Shown here: positions 12,311 to 20,797 of the stretch, one piece after another | Numbering within the stretch: the stretch's first letter is position 1 | How the letters are laid out: every line of letters begins with the position of its first letter | NCBI GenBank assembly: GCA_021813025.1 | Contig: JAKAME010000005.1 | Location: forward strand, 1-38,238 | Direction: 5' to 3' | DNA from: Microcaldota archaeon | Lineage (GTDB): Archaea > Micrarchaeota > Micrarchaeia > Anstonellales > Anstonellaceae | DNA: 38,238 nucleotides | Program-made: the position numbers and the translations under genes | Notes under the pieces: model-generated | The model's input: only the letters and a program-made list of their open reading frames with translations | The model's database searches: none | Told to the model about the DNA's origin: nothing

Positions 12311-15300
12311 TCAGAGCTTTGCCATCGCGATTTTGAGCTTCATCTCCTCGATTTCCCATTCCTTCACCAGCGCATCGGCAGGGGAATGGCCCTTGAGGTG
12401 GATGGTTTTCGCGCTTACGGTCGATTGAAGCGTTGCCATCTGTTTTTCGGCGGCAGAGAGAAGCTCCTTCGCGCCTGCAAGCCACACGTCCACGGGCTGG
12501 CCGGGGGAGAGGCCCATCTCCTTGCGCATCATCTGCATGCGCCTGCCTATTTCCCTGCCCAAGCCCTCGGAATAGAGCGCATCATCCATCACGCTGCAAA
12601 CATAGACTGTGCCTGAATCGAAAGGCGCGAGGGCGTAGCCTTCGGCTGTTTCGCTCACAGACGCCATGGCAGGCTCTATTTCCCACTTGTTCTCGACTTT
12701 CCATGGCTGCGGCCCGCGCAGGCCTTCGAGGATTTGCTCGGGGGCCAGCTTGGCGAGAGCAGCCAGCACCGCTGGCGAGTCGCCCTTGAACTTGGCGCCT
12801 ATTTTTGTCTTGTCAAGAGAAACATCGAATTTGGATTGGGGGGGAGCGAGGCGCGCATGGCGCACGTTGCAAAGCGCTGCGATGAGGTCTGAGAGGCGCT
12901 CGGCGGCATTCTTCACTTCGGTAGAAGAGGAGGATATGCAGAGATGCTCGGCAGGCCAGCGCAGCTTGAGGTTGGCTTTCGCGCGCGCATTGGCGGCCGC
13001 ATTGACGATGACGCGCGCATGGGTCATCTGGGTTTCAAGAAGCGGGTCGCGCCAGGCAGGATTGGGGGCGGGCCATGCAAGGAAGCTGACCGAATCCTCT
13101 TTCACGTAAGGTTTGAAGACTGCAAGATAGAGGTGCTCGGCAGTGAAGGGGGCGTATGGATAGAGAAGCTGCACTGCGGTGAGCAGGCTTTCATAAAGAG
13201 TGAACAGGCCGGCAGCAGCCTTGCGGTCCTCGCCAAGCCTTTGCTTGAGGCGCTTGAGATAGAAGCGGCTGACGTCTTCAACCAGGAATTCCTGCAGGGC
13301 GTAGAGGCCCTCGTGAGGCGCGTAGCCCTCGAACGACTGGCTGACTTTCTCGATTAAGCCCTGCGTGCGGGAGCGCAGCCAGCGGTCCTCCGGCTCGAAA
13401 TCTGCCTCTTCCACCAGCTTGCCTGCGGGCTTGTATGACTGCGCCATCCAGCTGCCGACATTGAGCACGATGTCAAGCACGCGCTTGCGCTCGTCAAGCT
13501 CGCGGTAGGAGAAGCGCAAGTCGTCCCATACCGTTGCGGAGAGGCCCCAGAGGCGGAAGGCGTCAGCGCCGTATTTGCCCAAAATCTCCTCTAGCGGAAC
13601 GAAGTTGCCGACCGATTTGGACATCTTCTCCCCCTTCTCGTCAACGAAAAACCCGTGCATGAGCACTGTCTTGTACGGGGACTCGTTGTTTAGCACCATG
13701 CCGCAGCCCAGGAGCGAGTAGAACCAGCCGCGAGTCTGGTCCTTGCCCTCGGTGATGAATTCCGCCTGCAGCTGGCCGTTCTTGGACCATGCGGCAGCCT
13801 CCGCTTCCCCAAGCTGGGCCCATGCGGCAGTGCCTGAATCAAACCACACGTCAAGGATGTCGGGCACGCGGCGCATGGTGCCTCCGCACTCGCAGGCGAG
13901 CGTGATGGAATCAATGAACGGGCGGTGAAGCTCTGGAAGGTCCGGAGCTGACGGGACAAAAGCCGCGACTGGAGGGCGGCCGGCCGCAGGTGTTGGCGCC
14001 CCGCCGGCCGGGCCTGTGCCGGCGGCGCCCGGGCCGGCGCCTGTTCCAGCAAGCAATTCTGCCTTCGAGCCGATTACTTTTCTTTTTCCGCACTCCTTTT
14101 TCTCGCAAACCCAGATTGGCAGGGGCGCGCCCCAGTAGCGCTGGCGGCTGATGCACCAGTCGGGGGCCGAGGAAACAAAGTCGCGGAACCTTGTCTTGGC
14201 GAAATCAGGCTGGAAGCGGATGTTTTTGTCCACCTCTTCCAGCATGCGCTCCTTCAATTTTGAAATTGAGACAAACCACTGGTTTGTTGCAATGAAAATC
14301 AGGGGGCTATGGCAGCGCCAGCAGTGGGGGTAGCGGTGGGTGATTTGCCCCTGATGGATGAGCGCGCCGCAGGTTTCCAAATCGGAGATTATCAATGAGT
14401 TTGATTCACGCGCGCTGCGGCCCACATACTGGCCTGCTTCGGCAGTGTAGAGGCCGGCTGCGTCCACTGGAGATAAGAGGGGAATGCCGGCGCGCCGGCC
14501 CACTATGAAGTCTTCAGGCCCATGCCCGGGGGCGCAGTGGACAAGGCCTGAGCCGTCCTCCATGGTGACGAATTCGTCTGAAAGCACCACCTTGCGCTCG
14601 TAGTCATGGCCGATTTTCGACTGGAGCGGATGCTCGTAGCGCAAACCCTCCAGCTTCTTGCCCGACGTCTCGCCCAATAGGATGGGCGAAACTAAGGGCT
14701 CGAAGGCCATCACCGCATCAAGGCGCTCTTTTGCAACAATCCAGACTTCCTCCCTCACCTTCACTTTCACATAGGAGTGGGTTGGGTGCACCATCACTCC
14801 CATGTTGCCCACCAGAGTCCATGGAGTGGTGGTCCAAATCACGAGAAATTCGTTCGGAGTGTCCTTGACCTTGAACTTGACGTAAATTGAAGGGTCGGTC
14901 TCCTCCTCGTATTCAAGCTCGTAGTTGGCAAGCGTTGTCTCGCAGCGCACGCACTGGGGCACCACGTAGTGGCCGGGCGTGAGCAGGCTCTTTCGCTCGG
15001 CAGCCTGTATGGTGCGCCAAATCGCCTCGATGTAGGAATCGTGGTAGGTGACGTAGGGGCGCTCCCAGTCCATCCAACCCCCGCAGCGCTCGAACTGGGT
15101 TGAAATTACCCCGATGTATTGGGTGGCGAAGCGCTTGCACTCGGCAATGAATTTGGCCACGCCTATTTTGCTTTCAATTTCCTTCTTGTTGGCTATCTTG
15201 AGCTCCTGCTCCACCTTGACTTCGATGGGCAGGCCGTGGGTGTCAAAGCCCGGCTGGTCGCGCACGTTGAATCCGCGCGCCCGCCAGTAGCGCAAAAACG

Positions 15301-15478
15301 AGTCCTTGAGGCATTTGTTCCAGGCCGTGCCGGGATGGATTTGGCCCGTGGCGTAGGGGGGGCCGTCCACAAAATAGAATTTCGGCCCGCCCGCATTCCT
15401 TGCCTTGAGCTTGCGGTAAATCTGGTTGGCCTTCCAGTAGGCCATGATGTTGGTTTCAAGCGATACGAGGTCGGCCAT
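12311..15478 (-). CDS. ileS: Isoleucyl-tRNA synthetase
   Basis: Charges tRNA-Ile with isoleucine and edits misactivated valine. The 1055-residue class I enzyme has FVDGPPYATGQIHPGTAWNK (HIGH-equivalent written HPGT), the editing-domain segments VIWTTTPWTLVGNMGV and GSGLVHCAPGHGPEDF, CISRQRYWGAPLPIW, DVWFDSGTAAWA, and GEKMSKSVGN (KMSKS, near residue 615). A low-complexity Gly/Ala/Pro insert of about 35 residues lies near residues 473-509. ATG 15478 is preceded by GCTGATTTGC, a one-mismatch version of the local ribosome-binding site. It lies between a small membrane protein and msrB in one minus-strand unit. Confidence 0.96.
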   Translation of the reverse strand: MADLVSLETNIMAYWKANQIYRKLKARNAGGPKFYFVDGPPYATGQIHPGTAWNKCLKDSFLRYWRARGFNVRDQPGFDTHGLPIEVKVEQELKIANKKEIESKIGVAKFIAECKRFATQYIGVISTQFERCGGWMDWERPYVTYHDSYIEAIWRTIQAAERKSLLTPGHYVVPQCVRCETTLANYELEYEEETDPSIYVKFKVKDTPNEFLVIWTTTPWTLVGNMGVMVHPTHSYVKVKVREEVWIVAKERLDAVMAFEPLVSPILLGETSGKKLEGLRYEHPLQSKIGHDYERKVVLSDEFVTMEDGSGLVHCAPGHGPEDFIVGRRAGIPLLSPVDAAGLYTAEAGQYVGRSARESNSLIISDLETCGALIHQGQITHRYPHCWRCHSPLIFIATNQWFVSISKLKERMLEEVDKNIRFQPDFAKTRFRDFVSSAPDWCISRQRYWGAPLPIWVCEKKECGKRKVIGSKAELLAGTGAGPGAAGTGPAGGAPTPAAGRPPVAAFVPSAPDLPELHRPFIDSITLACECGGTMRRVPDILDVWFDSGTAAWAQLGEAEAAAWSKNGQLQAEFITEGKDQTRGWFYSLLGCGMVLNNESPYKTVLMHGFFVDEKGEKMSKSVGNFVPLEEILGKYGADAFRLWGLSATVWDDLRFSYRELDERKRVLDIVLNVGSWMAQSYKPAGKLVEEADFEPEDRWLRSRTQGLIEKVSQSFEGYAPHEGLYALQEFLVEDVSRFYLKRLKQRLGEDRKAAAGLFTLYESLLTAVQLLYPYAPFTAEHLYLAVFKPYVKEDSVSFLAWPAPNPAWRDPLLETQMTHARVIVNAAANARAKANLKLRWPAEHLCISSSSTEVKNAAERLSDLIAALCNVRHARLAPPQSKFDVSLDKTKIGAKFKGDSPAVLAALAKLAPEQILEGLRGPQPWKVENKWEIEPAMASVSETAEGYALAPFDSGTVYVCSVMDDALYSEGLGREIGRRMQMMRKEMGLSPGQPVDVWLAGAKELLSAAEKQMATLQSTVSAKTIHLKGHSPADALVKEWEIEEMKLKIAMAKL

Positions 15479-15495
15479 GCAAATCAGCTATTTGT

Positions 15496-15885
15496 TCATT
15501 CCTCGACCGCCATTTCAGGCTCAGGCTCGCTGCCCCTCAGGGTGGTGCGCTCCAGCAGCCAGTCGATGGCCGGGGGGAGCAGGAGGGCTGCGGAGAGCAG
15601 GGTGGCCATCTGCGAGGTCCAGCCCGAGCGGGCGAACAGCCAGCCAATGAGGCCCCACGCGGCCGCTACCAGCACCGCATAATGCAGCAGGGGCTCGATG
15701 TGCTTCCTGCCCGCCTCCTGCCGCCATGACTGCAGTATGTGGTAGCCGCACACGGCTGCCGCCGGCGCTGCGGCAAAGGCTATGGCCGGCGCGCCGGCAA
15801 GCCATTTGAGCTGCCAAGCCAAGACAGCCAGCAGCAGGCCGGCAGCCAGCGCATAGGCGGCCCGCGTGTCCTCAGAATCGGTCAT
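15496..15885 (-). CDS. Small four-helix membrane protein
   Basis: A 129-residue protein with about four hydrophobic helices (AAYALAAGLLLAVLAWQL, AIAFAAAPAAAVCGYHIL, YAVLVAAAWGLIGWLF, MATLLSAALLLPPAIDWLL) and an acidic C-terminal tail. I recognise no family. GAGGTTATCCACC precedes the ATG; the same GAGGTTAT is repeated 18 bases further upstream. It is the first gene of the ileS-msrB unit. Confidence 0.6.
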   Translation of the reverse strand: MTDSEDTRAAYALAAGLLLAVLAWQLKWLAGAPAIAFAAAPAAAVCGYHILQSWRQEAGRKHIEPLLHYAVLVAAAWGLIGWLFARSGWTSQMATLLSAALLLPPAIDWLLERTTLRGSEPEPEMAVEE

Positions 15886-15945
15886 GGTGGATAACCTCGG
15901 ATGGAAATAACCTCGGAATTATGAATAGGGATAGGGCGGGGAAGG

Positions 15946-15953
15946 TATTTAAT
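15946..15953 (+). promoter_or_regulatory. TATA-like box for rfcS
   Basis: TATTTAAT starts 25 bases before ATG 15971, consistent with a leaderless rfcS transcript. Confidence 0.55.
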
Positions 15954-15970
15954 GTTTGTTTCGGGATAAG

Positions 15971-16960
15971 ATGGGTATGTCATCTGATTCTCCCATCGAC
16001 ATTACCCCATGGACCGAGAAATACCGCCCCCACCGCCTTGAGGACATCATCGGCCAGAAGGACGTGGTAAAGTCCATGATGGGTTTTGTGAAGGCAGGGA
16101 ACATGCCTCATTTGCTTCTGGCAGGCCCGCCCGGCTGCGGCAAAACAACCGCCACGCTTGCCCTGGCGCGCGAGCTTTATGGAGAGCAGGTCCATGAGTG
16201 CCTTCTTGAAATGAACGCCTCTGACGAGCGCGGCATAGACGTGGTTCGCGGGAAGATAAAGGATTTCGCCCGCACGCTGTCTTTGGCAAAAGTGCCTTTC
16301 AAGCTGATTTTTCTTGATGAAGCCGATTCACTGACCGCAGACGCGCAGTCCGCATTGCGCCGCACCATGGAAATGTATGTCACAAATACGCGCTTCATTC
16401 TTGGCGCAAATTACTCATCCAAAATAATCGAGCCAATCCAGTCCCGCTGCTCTGTGTTCCGCTTCAGGCCCCTGTCTCATGAGGAAATGAAGGCAATGGT
16501 GGAGCGCATCGCCAAAAAAGAGGGCTTGAAATTGGAGGAAAAGGCGTATGAGGCGCTTTTCTATGTGTCTGAAGGAGACATGAGACGGCTGATTAACGCC
16601 TTGCAGGGGGCTGCCCTGCACGGGCCGCACATCAGCGAGGAGAGCGTGTTCAAATTCGCCTCCCGCGCGCGACCAAAGGAAATTCTTGAAATGATGGAAT
16701 TCGCGCTTTCCGGCAAATTCGTGGAGGCCCGCAAGCATCTTCATACTTTGATGGTGAATTACGGCCTGTCCGGAGAAGATGTTTTGGTGCAGATGTACCG
16801 CGAAATTGACAATGTGAAGATAGATGAAAAGGCAAAGGCCGACCTCATCGACCGGATTGGGGAATACAACTTCAGAGTGGTGGAAGGGGCGAATGAAGTC
16901 ATTCAGCTTGAGGCGTGCTTGGCGCAATTGGCAGTGATTGGGAAGGAGAAGAAAGGGTGA
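15971..16960 (+). CDS. rfcS: Replication factor C small subunit
   Basis: AAA+ ATPase of the clamp loader that opens and loads PCNA. It has PWTEKYRPHRLEDIIGQ (RFC box), Walker A GPPGCGKTTATLALARELYG, NASDERGIDVVRGKIKDFA, Walker B KLIFLDEADSL, sensor/Arg-finger region IIEPIQSRCSVFRF, and EGDMRRLINALQGAA, followed by the C-terminal collar domain. Length of 329 residues is normal. The track start at 15956 is a TTG; ATG 15971 is chosen from the TATA spacing. The stop codon TGA lies within the ribosome-binding site of the next gene. Confidence 0.95.
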   Translation: MGMSSDSPIDITPWTEKYRPHRLEDIIGQKDVVKSMMGFVKAGNMPHLLLAGPPGCGKTTATLALARELYGEQVHECLLEMNASDERGIDVVRGKIKDFARTLSLAKVPFKLIFLDEADSLTADAQSALRRTMEMYVTNTRFILGANYSSKIIEPIQSRCSVFRFRPLSHEEMKAMVERIAKKEGLKLEEKAYEALFYVSEGDMRRLINALQGAALHGPHISEESVFKFASRARPKEILEMMEFALSGKFVEARKHLHTLMVNYGLSGEDVLVQMYREIDNVKIDEKAKADLIDRIGEYNFRVVEGANEVIQLEACLAQLAVIGKEKKG

Positions 16961-16965
16961 AAGGG

Positions 16966-18129
16966 ATGAGCAATCAGGCTATTTATTTGCTTTATGCTTT
17001 TGTTGCTATTTCACTTCTTTTTCTAGCTGGGTGCACGACAAATCAACCGAGTCCCTCAACAAATACGACTCCGATACAGAGCGCAAATCTTGCTGAGCAA
17101 TGTCTTGTTTGCAATAATGAGATGTGCCAAACTGACCGCGACTGCCTATATATCAACGCGGAATCAGCAGACGTATGCAAACGTATGGGAAACGAAATGA
17201 TGCGCGATGATAGATTAAAGGAAGGAGGATGGGCTTTTACAAAGAATAATATTGGGGAGTGCATTATTCGCGTAGCAATAAGAAAAAATGATTCTAATAT
17301 CTGCATATCAAATGGACTTCAACTTGATTGCATAGAAGCCGTGGCAAAAAACAATAAGAATCCGGTCGCCTGCGCAAATTTGCTCCCAGAAAAAGATATG
17401 GCTGCGGAATGTTACAAAGAGTATGCAGATTACATAGGAATACTAACATCGTGCAATCAGTTGGAAACGAGCCAAGGACTGAAAAGAACCGTGTGTGTCC
17501 TTGAAAACTTGAGCATAAGCATAGCCCAAGTTGAGGCTATAACTCCTCAGATATGCGTAATCTGGGGCAATAGCGACCTATGTACGGCAACTATTGCATA
17601 TTACAAAAAAGATGTGCCAATGTGTGATTTGAGCGGAACCGAGAAAGGGAACTGCTATGCTGCAATTGCACTAGAAGATCCGTCCTTTGACCTAAAGAAA
17701 TGCGATGCCGTAGGCGTGGATTATCCTGCTTGCTATTTTTCCGTTGCTAAGCGGACAAACAACCCTGCGATTTGCGATGAAGTCCCATCATCTCTAAAGT
17801 CAAATTGTATCAACGAAATTGCACTATATTCATCGGATATAGACTTGTGCTCACAAATAGAAGACATGCCTAATGCAGTCGCATGCGTGCGATATATATT
17901 GAACAAAAGATGCCCCACATATCCCGAACTGGGAGAGTGCAATATCTCAATGAGCGATTGTGACGTAATGAGACAAGTTTTCCAACTTAGTGGGCGTTCT
18001 GACTCAAATCCAGACCAGTGCTACTACGGAATTGCAAAAAAGAATCTTGATGTAAGTGCATGTAGTAAAATTGGAGACATGAATGCACGCACGGAGTGCA
18101 CACAACTTGTTGGACATGCTGCTGACTAA
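16966..18129 (+). CDS. Cysteine-rich repeat lipoprotein
   Basis: Starts at ATG 16966, preceded by GGTGAAAGGG, not at the track position 16915. The N-terminus is a lipoprotein-type signal: a hydrophobic helix then LFLAGC with the cysteine likely lipid-modified. The mature part (about 365 residues) carries many cysteines in recurring units of the form C-x-x-x-I-A...D...C, for example NCYAAIALEDPSFDLKKC, ACYFSVAKRTNNPAIC and QCYYGIAKKNLDVSAC; each unit is about 30-40 residues and probably helical with disulfides. Codon use is clearly more A/T-rich (ATA, AGA, AAT) than neighbouring genes, suggesting recent acquisition. Function unknown; surface exposed by inference. Confidence 0.8.
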   Translation: MSNQAIYLLYAFVAISLLFLAGCTTNQPSPSTNTTPIQSANLAEQCLVCNNEMCQTDRDCLYINAESADVCKRMGNEMMRDDRLKEGGWAFTKNNIGECIIRVAIRKNDSNICISNGLQLDCIEAVAKNNKNPVACANLLPEKDMAAECYKEYADYIGILTSCNQLETSQGLKRTVCVLENLSISIAQVEAITPQICVIWGNSDLCTATIAYYKKDVPMCDLSGTEKGNCYAAIALEDPSFDLKKCDAVGVDYPACYFSVAKRTNNPAICDEVPSSLKSNCINEIALYSSDIDLCSQIEDMPNAVACVRYILNKRCPTYPELGECNISMSDCDVMRQVFQLSGRSDSNPDQCYYGIAKKNLDVSACSKIGDMNARTECTQLVGHAAD

Positions 18130-18168
18130 ATTGGTTTCACGCCTTTGGCAGTCTGACCCAATAACAAT

Positions 18169-18546
18169 TTATTTCCCCTTCAGCACACCCAATAGCTGCC
18201 TGTCGTAAGTCAGGACTTCCTCCCCGCGCCGGAAGGACAGATTGGCCAAGCAATAGTCGTTGAAGCTGATTTTGCGGCGCAAATTCCTCAACAAGCTGAG
18301 CGTGCCGGCGGCTTCCTCCCTGCTCACTGGATAGAGTTCAAAGCGCTCGTTGGAGCGGATCTCGTCCAAGGCGGCCAGTGCGAAATCCGGCCCTTGCTTG
18401 TAGATGAGGGCAGTGGCCAGTTCTTCAAGAATCCTGTCAGGCACAAGAATGGAGCCATTGGTCGAACGGCTGTCGGAAACGGCCTTCTGGTGGTCGGCAT
18501 CGTCCGCCACTAAGAGGGCGAACAAGAAGCAGGTGTCGGCAATCAT
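18169..18546 (-). CDS. vapC: VapC-type PIN-domain toxin
   Basis: A 125-residue PIN-domain endoribonuclease. Acidic metal-binding residues are visible: D near the N-terminus in MIADTCFLFAL, E in RILEELATAL, D in ISFNDYCLANL and D in LTYDRQL. Family members cleave tRNA or rRNA when not bound by their antitoxin; the target here is unknown. Its ATG overlaps the vapB stop by four bases (ATGA), a typical coupled toxin-antitoxin arrangement. Confidence 0.88.
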   Translation of the reverse strand: MIADTCFLFALLVADDADHQKAVSDSRSTNGSILVPDRILEELATALIYKQGPDFALAALDEIRSNERFELYPVSREEAAGTLSLLRNLRRKISFNDYCLANLSFRRGEEVLTYDRQLLGVLKGK

Positions 18547-18776
18547 TGACGCGCCACCCCATAGACAATCTCATCGATGTGCCGGCTGCCATAGGTCTTC
18601 TTTTTGCTCTTTGGGAAAGATTCGACCCATGCAATCAAGTCATCCAAATCCTTGGTTTTGGGGGGCTCCGCTTCCCATCGCCCTGCATTCACAACATCGC
18701 TGAAGCTCATGCCCGCCTTCTTGTGGCGGCGCAGCAGAGCGTAGGCGGCTTCGGAGAGGCTGACCATTTTTACCAT
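18543..18776 (-). CDS. vapB: VapB-type antitoxin
   Basis: A 77-residue protein starting MVKMVSLSEAAYALLRRHKKAGMSFSDVV, which is the ribbon-helix-helix style N-terminus common to archaeal VapB partners of PIN toxins, followed by a C-terminal toxin-binding region. The start may be ATG 18776 or the in-frame ATG 18767. A TATA-like box at 18797-18806 indicates leaderless transcription, and a palindrome overlaps the start, consistent with autoregulation. Confidence 0.85.
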   Translation of the reverse strand: MVKMVSLSEAAYALLRRHKKAGMSFSDVVNAGRWEAEPPKTKDLDDLIAWVESFPKSKKKTYGSRHIDEIVYGVARQ

Positions 18777-18785
18777 ATACGTATA
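18776..18785. promoter_or_regulatory. Candidate VapB operator palindrome
   Basis: TATACGTATA is a perfect 10-bp palindrome at the vapB start, followed by a related TACTATACATA. VapBC complexes normally repress their own promoter by binding such palindromes; binding here is inferred. Confidence 0.45.
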
Positions 18786-18796
18786 CTATACATAAA

Positions 18797-18806
18797 CTAT
18801 TTAAAC
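18797..18806. promoter_or_regulatory. TATA-like box, vapBC and possibly the divergent small ORF
   Basis: CTATTTAAAC (GTTTAAATAG on the minus strand) lies 21-30 bases before vapB ATG 18776. On the plus strand it lies about 50 bases before ATG 18855, so it could serve both directions. Confidence 0.45.
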
Positions 18807-18854
18807 CTTGCAGACGGCAGCTTTCCGCACTAGGACAAAGACAGGGGTGCCACC

Positions 18855-19019
18855 ATGTCGAGCGACAAAGCGAAGGAATCCAAACGGAGGGAAGCTACCG
18901 GACCTGAGGAAGCCCGCCTCGTCGCCAAAGGGATTTTGGCCTGCATGGAAAAAATCCGCAGCGGCAAAATGAGAACCATTACCCTGCGGCAGGCCGTCCA
19001 GGAGGGCGTTTTCGATTAA
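18855..19019 (+). CDS. 54-residue protein, possible orphan antitoxin
   Basis: Not in the ORF track because of its length. ATG 18855 is preceded by GGGGTGCCACC, a good ribosome-binding site, and the frame runs 54 codons to TAA. The product is charged and starts MSSDKAKESKRREATGPEEA; its C-terminus, CMEKIRSGKMRTITLRQAV, resembles the tail of small antitoxins of the form 'I-x-S-G-x-x-x-T-L'. It lies divergently beside vapBC. Antitoxin identity is a guess; no adjacent toxin is visible downstream. Confidence 0.55.
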   Translation: MSSDKAKESKRREATGPEEARLVAKGILACMEKIRSGKMRTITLRQAVQEGVFD

Positions 19020-19077
19020 AACTGACCGGATAGTCTGTTTTAAAAGATTTATGACTCTGCACCAGCCCTAGGCCCGC

Positions 19078-19434
19078 ATGAGCGGGCCGGAAGGAAGCGG
19101 CCAAAAAAGAAACCAGAGGTTTGAGGCAAACAATATGGACGCACCTATCCTTAATGCTAAAACGCTGGGCGACCTCATCCCCAGCGCAAATGCGCTTGAA
19201 AAAAACACCCAGAGCCAGCAGAACAAAATCGTGGAAAAGCGGCTTGTTGACGCGCAGATGAAAAGCGTGCAGGAGAGGCAGATTGACAAGAGCGTTGCCC
19301 CCATAGCAGAAAGCGTCAAGCCGGACGCCAAAGCGGCAGCTACTCTTGTGAATGAGGCGCTGGTGCAGATGAGCTATGGGGATTCCGCCGTGATTGTGCC
19401 GCCAGCCAAGGCAGTTGAGAAGAAGAAAGAATAG
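19078..19434 (+). CDS. Hypothetical hydrophilic protein
   Basis: A 118-residue hydrophilic protein, rich in Ala, Gln, Lys and Val, with no cysteines or membrane segments. The middle (NALEKNTQSQQNKIVEKRLVDAQMKS) is probably a coiled coil, and it ends in a Lys-rich tail. TTTTAAAAG at about 19039-19047 lies 30-40 bases before the ATG. I do not recognise a family. It converges on pelota. Confidence 0.6.
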   Translation: MSGPEGSGQKRNQRFEANNMDAPILNAKTLGDLIPSANALEKNTQSQQNKIVEKRLVDAQMKSVQERQIDKSVAPIAESVKPDAKAAATLVNEALVQMSYGDSAVIVPPAKAVEKKKE

Positions 19435-19444
19435 AGAACTGGTT

Positions 19445-20494
19445 TTAGGCTGACATTTTGAATCTCAGGAAAGCGGCCAGCCCGCCGATTCCGGCCAATT
19501 CTCTTCCGCCGTCTGATTCGTGCGAGAAAATCATCACCGGAGTCTTGGTTTTCTCCGCCATTTCGATTATTTCCTCCACATCCTTTCTTTGCCTCAATAA
19601 TTCGTCCAGCACAAGCACTTTCTGCGCTGCCGAGCTGTCCACAGCCGCCCGCACGTTCTTGAGCCCGTAGCACACCTTGTCAGAGCCTTTCGAAATCTGC
19701 GTCTTGAATTCCTCCATTGCCTGCATTTCAAGAGCCACGCGCTCGTCGGCAGCCACGCGCGAGAGCACGCCTTTTTTGAGCAATTCGTTGACGCCTGTGC
19801 GGTCGGCATAGGTGCAATGCTCGATGACAAAGCGCGAGGCAAGCTTCGCATCCCGCTCTTTGGCAAACTTCGAAAAATTGTTTGGAGCAAAGCCGGGGCC
19901 GGACACAATGATTTTGTTTGAGCCTTCAAGGCGCTGGAGGCGGGAGAGCAGTTCGCCATAGAATTGGGAGTGGGCCTCGGCCTGTCTCTTGGATTCGTCC
20001 CGCTTGCTGCCCGAACGCTCAAGCTCCCACTCGTATTGCACCCCATACCCGCGCAAAGAGGCCAGCAAAGCCTCGCGCTCGTCAAGCACAAGCACGTGCA
20101 CTTTCGGCCTTTTGGTTTCAGCTATGGCCTGCTTAAGGCGTGAAAGGTGGTGCTCTTTCCAGTCCTTGAAAATTGAAATTGCGAAATCAGGCTCGGCGTC
20201 AATGGTGTGATAGGAGCCTGCCTGCACGTATTCTACAGGTGTGCCTGAGAGGATTTTGCCTGACAGGCGCAGGCGGTTGGCGTGGCGGGCGAATTCGATT
20301 TTTTCAAGCAGGAGAGTGACGTTGATTTTCTTTTTCTCGGCCTGCGCATCTGGGGTGGCCTTGAAAGAGCGCCATGAGACCGCCTCCACCTTGTCTCCGC
20401 TGGCCAGTATGCGCTCAAGGTGCCAGAGGTCTTCGAGGTTCTCAGGCACCAGCTTGATGAGCCCTTCTTTGCGGTCCTGCTTGACGATTTTCAT
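19445..20494 (-). CDS. pelA: Pelota (Dom34) ribosome rescue factor
   Basis: Archaeal aPelota recognises stalled ribosomes with an empty or truncated-mRNA A site and, with ABCE1, splits them. The protein begins MKIVKQDRKEGLIKLVPENLEDLWHLERIL, typical of the Pelota N-terminal Sm-like domain. The central eRF1-2-like domain lacks a GGQ peptide-release motif, as expected. KIIVSGPGFAPNNFSKFAKE and the C-terminal PVMIFSHESDGGRELAGIGGLAAFLRF match the family. The start at ATG 20494 gives 349 residues, the normal length; the track start at 20515 is a TTG. Confidence 0.94.
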   Translation of the reverse strand: MKIVKQDRKEGLIKLVPENLEDLWHLERILASGDKVEAVSWRSFKATPDAQAEKKKINVTLLLEKIEFARHANRLRLSGKILSGTPVEYVQAGSYHTIDAEPDFAISIFKDWKEHHLSRLKQAIAETKRPKVHVLVLDEREALLASLRGYGVQYEWELERSGSKRDESKRQAEAHSQFYGELLSRLQRLEGSNKIIVSGPGFAPNNFSKFAKERDAKLASRFVIEHCTYADRTGVNELLKKGVLSRVAADERVALEMQAMEEFKTQISKGSDKVCYGLKNVRAAVDSSAAQKVLVLDELLRQRKDVEEIIEMAEKTKTPVMIFSHESDGGRELAGIGGLAAFLRFKMSA

Positions 20495-20497
20495 AAG

Positions 20498-20506
20498 CAT
20501 TATAAG
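20498..20506 (+). promoter_or_regulatory. TATA-like box for small membrane protein
   Basis: CATTATAAG lies about 28 bases before the plus-strand ATG at 20530. On the minus strand it is too close to the pelota ATG to serve it. Confidence 0.45.
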
Positions 20507-20529
20507 CAAACCCAAGCTTGATATGTCTT

Positions 20530-20727
20530 ATGGGCGGAACAGGGTTTTGGATTGCGGGCTTGGCCTGCCTTGCCTTTGGCGGAGCCCTCTATTTCGGCTA
20601 TGCCGGCCTGCTGGAGGAGCCCCTGCGCCAAGTGGCTGGAGCGGCATACGGCCTGCTGCCGGCAGGGTTTGGAATACTGGGCTGCGCCCTGTGCGGGCTG
20701 GCTTTTATCGGCCAGACAGAGCCTTAG
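20530..20727 (+). CDS. Small two-helix membrane protein
   Basis: A 65-residue protein with two hydrophobic helices (GFWIAGLACLAFGGALYFGY and LLPAGFGILGCALCGLAFIG) and a short Glu/Arg loop. ATG 20530 is chosen over the track start 20518 (a TTG) on TATA spacing. It sits between pelota and ABCE1. No family recognised. Confidence 0.55.
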   Translation: MGGTGFWIAGLACLAFGGALYFGYAGLLEEPLRQVAGAAYGLLPAGFGILGCALCGLAFIGQTEP

Positions 20728-20797
20728 GCGGGGCGGGCTAAGCATTAAATACGCCGAAAAACACAAGTTTAACAGCATATACTTAGGTGTATAGCTT

